A stretch of 64,000 nucleotides of DNA from AC-32 sp963719275 (GTDB taxonomy: Bacteria > Actinomycetota > Thermoleophilia > Gaiellales > Gaiellaceae): the NCBI GenBank assembly GCA_963719275.1, contig CAVRBT010000004.1, forward strand, positions 62,001-126,000, written 5' to 3'. This document shows, one piece after another, positions 15,239-22,716 of this stretch; position 1 is the stretch's first letter; every line of letters begins with the position of its first letter. Below the pieces are notes generated by a model, which ran no database searches, was not told the DNA's origin, and saw only the letters and a program-made list of their open reading frames with translations. Both the position numbers and the translations under genes were made by a program.

Positions 15239-15751
15239 ATGGCTACTGTCGTCCGACACGAGCTCGCGGGCTGCGAGGGATTTCGGCTCGAGTCGCCGCA
15301 TGGGCTTGCGGGCTGGGTCGAGGAAACGTGGCTGGGGGCTGCGGACGAGCCCGTCGCTCTCGTGATTCGATTGATCGACGGCAGAGACGGCTTGCTCCTG
15401 GCCGAGGACGTCGAGACCGTCATGCGCGAGAACGAGCTGTTGACGATGCGTTCCGGCGCCCGCCTGCTCGAGCTCGAGCTTCCGCACGTTGAGGCGTCAT
15501 CGGCCGACGGCATGTCCGCCTCGTGGCGCACTACCGGCGTCCCGTTGGAGCTACCGGAGCGTCCAGATGTCGTCACCCGAGCACTGCTCGCAATCCGGCC
15601 GTGGCGTCTGGCTCCGCCGCCGCGGCCGTGGTCAGAGCGGCCGGCCTGGGTGACGGTACTCGCGCTCTACATCACGATTGCGTTGATCGTCGGACTGCTG
15701 ATCGGGCTCGATTTCCTGGTCGCCAAGCTCGTGACGGGCAGCGCGACCTGA
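15239..15751 (+). CDS. hypothetical protein with C-terminal membrane anchor
   Basis: 170-residue protein. The N-terminal 85 residues form strand-rich sequence (ESPHGLAGWVEETWL, then ALVIRLIDGRDGLLLAEDVETVM) resembling short beta-barrel modules of the PRC-barrel kind, without a firm match. A Pro- and Trp-rich linker leads to one TM helix (about residues 139-163) close to the C-terminus. The protein would sit on the cytoplasmic face, anchored by its tail. The ATG at 15239 is the first in-frame Met. An alternative upstream start inside the REP-like element is unlikely. It lies in the accessory block between pdxS and pdxT, convergent with the GFA-TPR gene. Confidence 0.6.
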   Translation: MATVVRHELAGCEGFRLESPHGLAGWVEETWLGAADEPVALVIRLIDGRDGLLLAEDVETVMRENELLTMRSGARLLELELPHVEASSADGMSASWRTTGVPLELPERPDVVTRALLAIRPWRLAPPPRPWSERPAWVTVLALYITIALIVGLLIGLDFLVAKLVTGSAT

Positions 15752-15772
15752 CGGCGGCCTGGCAGTGCGCGC

Positions 15773-16450
15773 TCAGCGGCCGATGAACTCCTCGAACGCG
15801 GGCTCCTCCCTGATCGGGTCGAAGTCGGAATCGTCCTTCGCCATCGCCTTGCAGCCGTCCCACACGTCGGCGGCGCTCCGGAGGTGCTCGAGCGCGTCGG
15901 CCGTCCGGCCGGCGAGGCTCTCGCAACACGCGGTGTTGTAGAGCAGCATCGGGTTCGCGGGGTACGCCTCCAGCAGCTCCCGCCCGCGGTTGGCCGCCTG
16001 GGCGTACTCACCCGCCTCGTAGAGGGCCCTCGCGGGGTCCCACACTTCCGGGGCGAAGCGTTCGATCGTGTCCGGGAGGCCCACCCACGGATGACGTCGC
16101 GAGTCGTACCCCGACTCGGTGGGCGGCGGGAACGACGGGTCGGAAAACGAACCGACCGAGACGACGATCAGGTCCGGATCCGTCGGCTCCGTGTAGAAGA
16201 CCTGCGAGCCGCATTCCGGGCAGAAGTGGAAGACGTGCTCCTTCTTGTCCGCCTCGTCGGAGATCCGCGAGTAGTCGCTGTAGCGGCCGCTGATCTGCAC
16301 CTGGCCCGGCCTGAACCCCGCCTGCATCCCGAAGGCGCTCCCGGTGCGGCGCTGGCAGGCAAGGCAGTTGCAGATGGAGACCGCGAACGGCTCGCCCTCG
16401 ACCTCCAGGCGAAGCTGTCCGCAGTGACAGGCGGCCTCACGGGTAGCCAC
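15773..16450 (-). CDS. GFA/CENP-V domain fused to a TPR module
   Basis: 225-residue fusion. Residues 1-115 are a glutathione-dependent formaldehyde-activating (GFA/CENP-V) zinc fold with the cysteine groups CHCG, CNCLACQ and FCPECG in order. Residues about 125-225 are helical TPR-type sequence (ALYEAGEYAQAANRGRELLEAYPANP, then LLYNTACCESLAGRTADALEHLR, ending DSDFDPIREEPAFEEFIG). Both halves are usually separate proteins. The true substrate of bacterial GFA proteins is mostly unknown. A second GFA gene lies 650 bp away at 17101-17508. A decayed VOC gene lies directly upstream on the same strand and may have belonged to the same operon. Confidence 0.85.
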   Translation of the reverse strand: MATREAACHCGQLRLEVEGEPFAVSICNCLACQRRTGSAFGMQAGFRPGQVQISGRYSDYSRISDEADKKEHVFHFCPECGSQVFYTEPTDPDLIVVSVGSFSDPSFPPPTESGYDSRRHPWVGLPDTIERFAPEVWDPARALYEAGEYAQAANRGRELLEAYPANPMLLYNTACCESLAGRTADALEHLRSAADVWDGCKAMAKDDSDFDPIREEPAFEEFIGR

Positions 16451-16461
16451 GGGTGCGGAAC

Positions 16462-16626
16462 CTACCGAACCCGGCCGCCGCTAGGGGCCGCCCAGAAGAC
16501 CTCCACCTGGTTGCCGTCGGGATCCCAAGTCATCCGGCATACCGTCGCACTCGAAGCCGAACGTCTCGTAGAAGCGTCGGCTGCGCTGCTGGTCGGACAC
16601 ACCCAAGGGACAGATGCGAGCCTCAC
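16462..16626 (-). pseudogene. VOC (glyoxalase/bleomycin-resistance fold) remnant
   Basis: Three pieces of a VOC protein lie in different minus-strand frames. The start (VRLASVPWV) is at GTG 16626. VSDQQRSRRFYETFGFE, the first beta-alpha unit, is in a second frame. The C-terminal strand WDPDGNQVEVFWA is in a third. A normal VOC subunit is about 120-140 residues; only about 50 remain, so some 70-85 internal residues are gone. A TACGCT hexamer (16633-16638) still lies 6 nt before the GTG, so the promoter appears intact. The remnant abuts the GFA-TPR gene. Confidence 0.65.
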
Positions 16627-16632
16627 CGTTCG

Positions 16633-16662
16633 AGCGTAGCGAGGCCCGCCCGGACGTACGCT
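16633..16662. promoter_or_regulatory. back-to-back TACGCT -10 hexamers
   Basis: TACGCT on the minus strand (16633-16638) serves the VOC remnant and TACGCT on the plus strand (16657-16662) lies 7 nt before the GTG at 16670. The two divergent leaderless promoters are only about 20 bp apart. Confidence 0.5.
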
Positions 16663-16669
16663 GCCCAGT

Positions 16670-17104
16670 GTGTACGAGCTGGTCCCCGACGACTTCGAGA
16701 TTCCCGCCGGGCTCGAGCACGAGCGGTTCCGGCTGCGGATGCTCGCCGTCGATGACGTCGTCAAGGAATTCGACGCGATCTGCGACCGCGTCGACCACCG
16801 CGGCGAGCCGCAGCCGCCGTTCGTGGAGACCATCGCCGAGAACCTCGTCGACCTCGGGTGGCACCAGAAGGAGTTCGAGCTGCGGCGCTCGTTCGCGTAC
16901 ACGATCGTCGCGCCGGACGAGTCGCGCGTGCTCGGCTGCGCGTATGTCAACCCGTCGGAGACGCACGACGCGCGCGTGCGGATGTGGGTGCGACGCGACG
17001 CCTACGAGGACGGCCTCGACCCGGTCGTCGAGGCCGCGCTGCGCGAGTGGCTCGAGCGCGACTGGCCGTTCGAGCTCGTCGACTGGGCCGAACGCGGCGA
17101 CTAG
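16670..17104 (+). CDS. GNAT-like acetyltransferase-fold protein
   Basis: 144-residue protein starting VYELVPDDFEIPAGLEHERFRLRML. It continues through LVDLGWHQKEFELRRSFAYTIVAPDESRVLGCAYVNP, which resembles the central strands of the GNAT fold. This family of short actinobacterial GNAT-like proteins is recognisable by the GWHQKEF and SFAYTV segments. Acetyl-CoA binding residues are not obvious, so enzymatic activity is uncertain. The GTG at 16670 is placed 7 nt after TACGCT. The stop overlaps the 3' end of the convergent GFA gene by 4 nt. Confidence 0.7.
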   Translation: MYELVPDDFEIPAGLEHERFRLRMLAVDDVVKEFDAICDRVDHRGEPQPPFVETIAENLVDLGWHQKEFELRRSFAYTIVAPDESRVLGCAYVNPSETHDARVRMWVRRDAYEDGLDPVVEAALREWLERDWPFELVDWAERGD

Positions 17105-17508
17105 TACTCCTCGTTCTGCGGCAGGTCGTCGGTGATCTCGTACCAGGGCGCCTTCGAGCCGACGAAGATGTGCTCGCTCGGGCGGATCGCCGGCGGATCG
17201 ACCAACGAGCCCATCGCCACGTGCACGTAGGCCCCGTCCCGCACCACCGAGAAGAGCAGCCCGCCGCACGTCGCGCAGCGCGTGTCGTTCAGCTGGCGGT
17301 CTCCGTGGACGAGCAGCGCGTCGGCGCCGTCGATGAGTTCCAGCTTCTCCCGCTCGATCCCGGCAAACGGCTTGAAGGCCGAGCCGGTCGCGGCCCGGCA
17401 GCGAGAACAGTGGCAGTTCGCCGCGTACAGGAACTCGTCGGCGACGCGGTAGCGAACCCGGCCGCACTCGCATTTCCCGATGAGTCCGTTCGAAGACTTC
17501 GTCTCCAA
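17101..17508 (-). CDS. GFA/CENP-V family protein
   Basis: 135-residue single-domain GFA protein with the zinc cysteines CECG, CHCSRC and CATCGG in the expected order and the ATGSAF segment between them. Members were named after glutathione-dependent formaldehyde activation, but most bacterial copies have unverified substrates. A TTG at 17508 is chosen as start because AAGGAG lies 6 nt before it; the upstream in-frame GTG at 17535 has no such site. It is the second GFA gene in this block, next to the GFA-TPR fusion. Confidence 0.85.
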   Translation of the reverse strand: METKSSNGLIGKCECGRVRYRVADEFLYAANCHCSRCRAATGSAFKPFAGIEREKLELIDGADALLVHGDRQLNDTRCATCGGLLFSVVRDGAYVHVAMGSLVDPPAIRPSEHIFVGSKAPWYEITDDLPQNEEY

Positions 17509-17584
17509 GGCTTGCTCCTTTCTGCGCGCTTGCACCTATCGACCGCCGTGCACCGGCAAACTCATCGTCCGTGAAGCGGAGACG

Positions 17585-17829
17585 ATGCACCGCGACGAGG
17601 TGACGGTCGACGAGACGGTGGTTCGCCGCCTGGCGCTCGCTGGAAGGTTCTGTCCCCGGCGACGCGCGAGATCTTCCGGAGCGCGCTCTCGGTCGACGAG
17701 GCGACGTGGGCGAGATCGCGGGGCTGGGCGTTGTCGCAGGCGCTCGGAGCGCTCGCGTATCACACGCTCGAGACGAACCCGGTGCTCGTCGCCGAGGCGA
17801 GGCGGTGGCTGGCCGACGCGCCGGCGTGA
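17585..17829 (+). pseudogene. aminoglycoside phosphotransferase-family remnant
   Basis: The first 17 codons from ATG 17585 read like the N-terminus of an APH-family kinase (MHRDEVTVDETVVRRL). About 40 nt later a different frame gives the C-terminus of the same family (ALSVDEATWARSRGWALSQAL, then TNPVLVAEARRWLADAPA and a stop). The kinase core with the HxD...D catalytic motif, about 200-230 residues, is absent. The gene has been reduced to its two ends by an internal deletion that also changed frame. It cannot be functional. Confidence 0.7.
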
Positions 17830-17830
17830 C

Positions 17831-17836
17831 TATGGT
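17831..17836 (+). promoter_or_regulatory. -10 hexamer TATGGT of the methyltransferase gene (leaderless)
   Basis: TATGGT lies 6 nt before the GTG at 17843 and just 1 nt after the stop of the APH remnant. No Shine-Dalgarno is present. Confidence 0.5.
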
Positions 17837-17842
17837 GGCGCC

Positions 17843-18583
17843 GTGACCGGCGACGGGTACTTCGACGAGCGCGTCGCCGCGAGGTACGACGAGTCGTCGT
17901 CGGAGATGTTCGCACCGGGGGCCGTCGAACCGGTGGTCGACTTCCTCGCGGGTCTCGCCGGCGGTGGCCGTGCCCTCGAGCTCGGGATCGGGACCGGCCG
18001 CATCGCGCTCCCGCTGGCCGGGCACGGGGTGGAGGTTTACGGGATCGACCTCTCGAACGCGATGGTCGCGAAGCTTCGCGAGAAGCCCGGCGGCGCGGAG
18101 ATCCCGGTGGCGATCGGGGACTTCGCCACCACCCGCGTCGAGGGCGCCTTCTCGCTCGCCTACCTCGTCTTCAACACGATCAACAACCTGACGACGCAGG
18201 AAGGGCAGGTGGCCTGCTTCCGCAACGTCGCGGCGCACCTCGAGCCGGGCGGCTGCTTCGTGATCGAGGTTGGTGTCCCCGACCTGCGGCGGCTCCCGCC
18301 GGGCGAGACGATGCACGTCTTCGACGCCAGCGGGGGCCATTGGGGGATCGACGAGTACGACGTCGCGAATCAGGGCCTCGTCTCGCATCACTTCTCGCTC
18401 GTCGACGGCGCGATCGAGCGCGTCTCGACGCCGTTCCGCTACGTCTGGCCGTCGGAGCTCGACCTGATGGCCGAGCTCGCGGGCCTGCGCCTGCGCGAGC
18501 GGTGGAGCGGCTGGAACCGCGAGCCTTTCACGGGCGAGAGCCGGAAGCACGTCTCGGTCTGGGAGAAGCCGCCCGCTTCCTGA
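17843..18583 (+). CDS. SAM-dependent class I methyltransferase
   Basis: 246-residue methyltransferase. Motif I is ALELGIGTGRIALPLA (about residues 45-60). It is followed by an acidic motif II strand (VYGIDLSNAMV), a motif near FSLAYLVFNTINNL, and the post-motif segment LEPGGCFVIEV. The closest type is the small-molecule methyltransferase group with the DEYDVANQGLVSHHF tail region, common next to drug-modifying genes. The GTG start is positioned by the TATGGT hexamer 6 nt upstream. It may once have been associated with the preceding APH gene. Substrate unknown. Confidence 0.85.
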   Translation: MTGDGYFDERVAARYDESSSEMFAPGAVEPVVDFLAGLAGGGRALELGIGTGRIALPLAGHGVEVYGIDLSNAMVAKLREKPGGAEIPVAIGDFATTRVEGAFSLAYLVFNTINNLTTQEGQVACFRNVAAHLEPGGCFVIEVGVPDLRRLPPGETMHVFDASGGHWGIDEYDVANQGLVSHHFSLVDGAIERVSTPFRYVWPSELDLMAELAGLRLRERWSGWNREPFTGESRKHVSVWEKPPAS

Positions 18584-19296
18584 TCGCGACGCCTGCCGCC
18601 GGCCGCTAGGCCGGCGAGCACAGGCGGTGTCGCCGCGATCGGCGAGGTTGCGAAGAAGAGCAGCGCCCAGAGCCCGCCCGCGACGCCGGTGGCAACGGCG
18701 GCCGCTACCCGCCGAGCAACGAGCAGGCCGAGCAGCGCGGGCGCGGCGAAGTCGAGCCAGCCCATCACGGCCGACTGGAAGCTCACCTGCTGCAGGTCGG
18801 GCAGCTGCCGGCCGAGCGTCGGCGGCGCGGCCGCCTGAAGAGCCGTCATCGCCGGCTCGACCTGACGGTCGCCCCAGACGAGGATCACGTCGAGGACGAC
18901 GAGCAACACCAGCCCCGCGGTGAGCCAGGACGTGGGCGCCAGACCGGCCGCGAGCCCGGTGAGGGCCAGGCAGGCGCCGGCGATGAGCACGACTCCCGCT
19001 GCGTCGCCCGCCAGGGAATCCGGCCGCAACCAGGCCAGGAGATACACCGGCGGCACGTAGAGCGCCGGCAGCCAGGGGAAGCGCCAACCGCGCGCCCAGC
19101 CGGCCCCCGCTGCGAGCAGCGGGGTGGCAACGGCGGCAAGCGCCGCGAGGAAGTCGGCTCCGCCGGCCGTCTGTGCGACGACGACGCCCACCACGAGCGC
19201 CGCCGCCGGGATCACGAGGCCGATCGCTCGCGAGGAGAGAAGCCGGGGCGGCCGCCCGGGGACGAGCACGAGCGCCGCCTGGACCACAACGAGCAC
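18439..19296 (-). CDS. polytopic membrane protein of unknown function
   Basis: About 285 residues with 8 or so hydrophobic helices in the first 230. It follows the histidine kinase gene on the same strand and is probably the third gene of that operon. The GTG at 19296 is the best start but has no clear ribosome site. In the given frame the 3' end runs about 145 bp into the convergent methyltransferase gene, and the last 50 residues are basic and compositionally different. A 1-nt shift would end the protein at a TAG near 18607, so a frameshift or an overlong tail is likely. No family is recognised; it could be a membrane target or accessory of the kinase. Confidence 0.55.
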   Translation of the reverse strand: MLVVVQAALVLVPGRPPRLLSSRAIGLVIPAAALVVGVVVAQTAGGADFLAALAAVATPLLAAGAGWARGWRFPWLPALYVPPVYLLAWLRPDSLAGDAAGVVLIAGACLALTGLAAGLAPTSWLTAGLVLLVVLDVILVWGDRQVEPAMTALQAAAPPTLGRQLPDLQQVSFQSAVMGWLDFAAPALLGLLVARRVAAAVATGVAGGLWALLFFATSPIAATPPVLAGLAAGGRRRDQEAGGFSQTETCFRLSPVKGSRFQPLHRSRRRRPASSAIRSSSDGQT

Positions 19297-19358
19297 GCCG
19301 TATGAGGAAGCGAAGCCGATTACCGAACGGTAGTCACGGCCGCCGAGTGCCGGCTCCC

Positions 19359-21449
19359 CTAGCGCGCCGGAAGCTCGAGGGTGAAGCGCGAGCCCTTCCC
19401 GGGCTCCGACTCGACGCTCAGGCGGCCGTCCATCCGCTCCACCAGCTCGCGGCAGATGTAGAGCCCGAGCCCGCTGCCGCCGACGCCGTGGGTCTGCTGC
19501 GGGTCGAGCCGGTAGAACTTCTCGAAGATCCGTTCGCGCTCGGCAGGCGGGATGCCGAGTCCCTGGTCGACCACGTCGATGACGCACGAGCCGTGGCCGT
19601 TCCGTACCCGCAGCTCCACACGTCCGCCGCCGGGCGAGTACTTGACCGCGTTGTCGACGAGGTTGACGAGCACCTGGCGGAGCTTGTTCTCGTCGCACGA
19701 GATCTTCAGCGGGCCGTCGACGTCGAGGGCCAGGGAGATCGCCTCGGGAACGTGCACCTGCGCCGACTCGATCACGCCTGCCGCGATCTCCGACGGGTCG
19801 CACTCGGTGAACTCGAGCTCCACCGCGTCTTCGTCGAGCTGCCCGGCCAGCAGGATCTGGTCGATGATCCGTGCAAGCCGCGTGGCTTCGGACTCGATCA
19901 TCTCGAGGAACTGCGCGCGGTCGTCCTCGCTCAGCTCGACATCCTCGCGCCGCAGCGTGCGGATGGCGCCGTACACGGCCGCCAGCGGCGTGCGCAGCTC
20001 GTGCGACGCGGTGGTGACGAAGTCGCTGCGCGTCTTCTCGAGCGCGTGCTCCTCCGTGACGTCCTGGAGCGCATAGACCCTGCCCTGCTCGAACTCGACG
20101 CCCGAGACGGCAACCCAGCGCTCGTCGCCGTCGATCACGATCGGAACGGTGACCGGCCGCGCGGGGGCGCCGGGCGCGACCAGCGGCACGTGCGTTGTGA
20201 GCGCGTCCCAGGCCGGCACTACGTCGCCGACCGGGCGTTCGAGCGCACCCTCCTCGGCGACGCCCGCGATGGACGCGGCGGCCGGGTTCCAATGACGGAC
20301 GATTCCCTCCCGGTCGATCAGGACGACGCCGTCGGCGACGTAGGCCAGCGCGCGGGCCGCGTTCGCGCCGCGCTCGGCCTCGCGGTAGAGGAGTGCGTTG
20401 TCGACGGCGACGGCCGCGCGCCGTGCGAGCTCGAGCGCGAGCTCGAAGTCGGCGGACGTGAAGGGCTGGTGCGTGTCGGCGGCGATCAGGCTGAGGGCGC
20501 CGAGCGTGCGGCCGCGAGCGTTGAGCGGAACGGCGATCGAGGACGTAAGCCCGAGCTCGTCGACGATCTGCCGCAGCTCGTCATCGCCCCCGAGCGCCGC
20601 ATCCAGCAGCTCTTGCGGGATCGTCGGCAGGAACTCGGGCTCGCCCGTGCGGAGGACGTTCGAGACCCCGTAGGGCGCGTCCGGGTCCGGGGGGTAGCGC
20701 TCCTGGAGCTCGAGCGCCCACCGCACCTTCGCGGGATCCTCGTGCGCGACGGCGAGGCGCTGGATCTCGCCGTTCGAGCCGAGCATGTCGACCGCGCACC
20801 AGTCGGCCAGGCGCGGGACGCAAAGCTGCGCCAGCCGCCCCAGCGTCTGGTTGTAGTCGAGTGACGACGCGAGCAGCTCGCTCGCCTCGGCGAGGAACGT
20901 CATCCGCTCGCGCATTGCCTGCTCGGCCGCAAAGAGGCGGGAGCGTGCGAGCGCCTGGGCCGCCTGTCGCGCGAACGCCATCTTCAGCTCGCGCCGCTCC
21001 TCCTCGAACTCGATGTCGCGGTCGAACGAGAGCGAGAGGCCGCCGAACACGGCGCCCTCCACGGCCAGCGGCAGCACGACGAGCGCATGCCCCTCGGGGC
21101 CGAGGTGGGAGAGGCCCGGGTAGAGCCGGTTGCGCTCGGCCAGGCTGGAGATGAAGACCGGCTTCCCCGTGCGGACGACCTCGGACATCGGCAGCCGAGC
21201 GTCGACCGGGAAGATCGCCCAGCTGCCCATCAGCTCCGGGTCGTAGCCGCGCTGCGCGAGGAGCTCGATGCTCTCGCCGTCCCCGCTCAGGACGCCGATC
21301 GCGCCGGCATGGGCCTCCGCGGCGCGCACGCCGTCGGTGAGGATCGCGTCGAGCACCTCCTGCGGGGTGACCGCCTCCGCCAGCAGCTCGGCGACGCGCT
21401 GGAGTCGCCGCGCCGTGTCCGCGGCGCCGTGAGCCTGGGCCGTGCTCAT
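19359..21449 (-). CDS. hybrid-input sensor histidine kinase (GAF-GAF-PAS-HisKA-HATPase)
   Basis: 696-residue cytoplasmic kinase. Residues about 20-165 and 195-350 are GAF domains, 360-470 a PAS domain (VADGVVLIDREGIVRHWNPAA), 471-540 the HisKA dimerisation helix with the phospho-acceptor His483 (TASHELRTPL), and 575-696 the HATPase domain. The HATPase domain has the N box NLVDNAVKYSP, G1 DQGLGIP, F box FEKFYR and G2 GVGGSGLGL. All catalytic motifs are intact. There is no TM segment, so the signal is likely soluble or carried through the GAF domains. Its ATG overlaps the stop of the response regulator (ATGA), so the two are coupled. Confidence 0.92.
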   Translation of the reverse strand: MSTAQAHGAADTARRLQRVAELLAEAVTPQEVLDAILTDGVRAAEAHAGAIGVLSGDGESIELLAQRGYDPELMGSWAIFPVDARLPMSEVVRTGKPVFISSLAERNRLYPGLSHLGPEGHALVVLPLAVEGAVFGGLSLSFDRDIEFEEERRELKMAFARQAAQALARSRLFAAEQAMRERMTFLAEASELLASSLDYNQTLGRLAQLCVPRLADWCAVDMLGSNGEIQRLAVAHEDPAKVRWALELQERYPPDPDAPYGVSNVLRTGEPEFLPTIPQELLDAALGGDDELRQIVDELGLTSSIAVPLNARGRTLGALSLIAADTHQPFTSADFELALELARRAAVAVDNALLYREAERGANAARALAYVADGVVLIDREGIVRHWNPAAASIAGVAEEGALERPVGDVVPAWDALTTHVPLVAPGAPARPVTVPIVIDGDERWVAVSGVEFEQGRVYALQDVTEEHALEKTRSDFVTTASHELRTPLAAVYGAIRTLRREDVELSEDDRAQFLEMIESEATRLARIIDQILLAGQLDEDAVELEFTECDPSEIAAGVIESAQVHVPEAISLALDVDGPLKISCDENKLRQVLVNLVDNAVKYSPGGGRVELRVRNGHGSCVIDVVDQGLGIPPAERERIFEKFYRLDPQQTHGVGGSGLGLYICRELVERMDGRLSVESEPGKGSRFTLELPAR

Positions 21450-22030
21450 TGGTTCTGCGTCGAGGAGATCCCGCGTGTGAGCTGCTCCCGCTCGCCGAGC
21501 TCGATGCGCTCCATCACGCCCTCGACGAAGTCGCCGATCGTGACCGGGTCGAACGGCTTGACGAGGTAGCCGACGCCGCCGAGCTGCTGGCCCATCCGCT
21601 TGTCGGCCGCCTCGGTGCGCGCGGTCAGGAACACGATCGGGATCTCACGCGTCTTGTCGTCCTCGGCCAGCTCGCGGGCGACTGTCCAGCCGTCGACGTC
21701 GGGCATCATCACGTCGAGGAGCACGAGGTCGGGCCGCTCGCGCCTAGCGAGCTCCAGCGCCGTAGTGCCGTTCTCGGCCTCGAGCACGTCGATCCCGGAC
21801 GCTGAGAGGTTGACGCGACAGAGCAGCCGGATCGCGTGCTCGTCGTCGACGACGAGAACGCGGCGCGCCGTTCCCGCGGCTCTCTGGCCGGACGCCGCGC
21901 CGCGCGAGTAAGGATCGGTCGCACGGGCGCCCGACTCGCAATGCCACAGCCTCCGCCCCGCGACGGTGCCCCTCACTCGGCGGAGCGGAGCCGAGCGGAT
22001 CGGACTCAATACCTCAGCTCTCACTCCCAA
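21446..22030 (-). CDS. single-domain response regulator (CheY-like)
   Basis: The receiver domain starts at about residue 57 (RVLVVDDEHAIRLL) and contains the phospho-acceptor Asp106 (LVLLDVMMP), the conserved Thr/Ser (VFLTAR) and Lys (LVKPFDP). There is no output domain, so signalling is by protein contact or phosphotransfer. The frame gives 194 residues from a TTG at 22030, but the first 55 residues are Arg-rich and low in structure, and the real start may be further in; no good alternative start is visible. The 3' end overlaps the kinase ATG by 4 nt. Confidence 0.85.
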   Translation of the reverse strand: MGVRAEVLSPIRSAPLRRVRGTVAGRRLWHCESGARATDPYSRGAASGQRAAGTARRVLVVDDEHAIRLLCRVNLSASGIDVLEAENGTTALELARRERPDLVLLDVMMPDVDGWTVARELAEDDKTREIPIVFLTARTEAADKRMGQQLGGVGYLVKPFDPVTIGDFVEGVMERIELGEREQLTRGISSTQNQ

Positions 22031-22148
22031 CTGAACTCGAACTCTACGTGTGAAACCCGCTCCTGAACAGCCCTCCGCCCGGCGCGGCGTAAGGGTCTCC
22101 CGCGGTGGGCCGCCCGCGTCCAGGCGCGAAGCTCCTCCAGCTCGGCAC

Positions 22149-22154
22149 TAGACT
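22149..22154 (+). promoter_or_regulatory. -10 hexamer TAGACT of pdxT (leaderless)
   Basis: TAGACT lies 7 nt before the pdxT ATG with no ribosome site between. pdxT therefore has its own promoter, consistent with its separation from pdxS. Confidence 0.6.
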
Positions 22155-22161
22155 TTTCGGC

Positions 22162-22716
22162 ATGCGAATCGGCGTCCTGGCCGTGCAGGGGAACTTCCGC
22201 GAGCACGCGGCGGTTCTGCGGCGGTTGGGCGCGGAGCCGATCGAGGTGCGCAAGCCGGAGCAGCTCGACGGGCTCGACGGCCTGATCATCCCCGGTGGCG
22301 AGTCGACCGCGATCATGCGGCTCGTGCGGCTGTACGGGCTCGAGGACGCGATCCGCGGGTTTTCGGCGCCCGTCTTCGGCACCTGCGCCGGGATGATCCT
22401 GCTCGACCGCAACCACCTCGGCGTCCTCGACCTCGAGGTCGCGCGCAACGCCTACGGCCGTCAGGTCGCGAGCTTCGAGGCCGACCTCGAGCTCGACGGC
22501 GAGGACCGGCCCCTACGGGGCGTCTTCATCCGCGCGCCACGTGTCGAGGATGTGGGGGCGGACGTCGAAGTGCTCGCCGAGCTCGACGGCGAGCCGGTGC
22601 TGCTGCGCGACGGCCGCGTCCTTGCCGCGTCGTTCCACCCGGAGCTGACGGACGATACGCGCGTGCACGAGCGGTTCCTCGACCTCGTACGGGAGGAGGC
22701 GAATGTCCGGGCATAG
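22162..22716 (+). CDS. pdxT: pyridoxal 5'-phosphate synthase glutaminase subunit PdxT
   Basis: 184-residue class I glutamine amidotransferase that feeds ammonia to PdxS. The catalytic triad is complete: Cys75 (VFGTCAGMILL), His159 and Glu161 (ASFHPELT). The oxyanion-hole strand IIPGGEST is present. The ATG at 22162 is set by TAGACT at 22149-22154. The 3' end overlaps yebC by 14 nt. Partner pdxS lies 7.2 kb upstream rather than next door. Confidence 0.96.
   Translation: MRIGVLAVQGNFREHAAVLRRLGAEPIEVRKPEQLDGLDGLIIPGGESTAIMRLVRLYGLEDAIRGFSAPVFGTCAGMILLDRNHLGVLDLEVARNAYGRQVASFEADLELDGEDRPLRGVFIRAPRVEDVGADVEVLAELDGEPVLLRDGRVLAASFHPELTDDTRVHERFLDLVREEANVRA

Noticed and set aside
17108..17535. GTG at 17535 as start of the second GFA gene
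   Set aside because: The TTG at 17508 has AAGGAG 6 nt upstream, whereas the GTG has no ribosome site or -10 hexamer at the usual distance.
16481..19087. 868-residue minus-strand open frame
   Set aside because: Runs antisense through the GNAT-like and methyltransferase genes; only its last 50 codons carry part of the VOC remnant.
19173..20864. 563-residue plus-strand open frame
   Set aside because: Antisense to the histidine kinase, whose motifs are complete.
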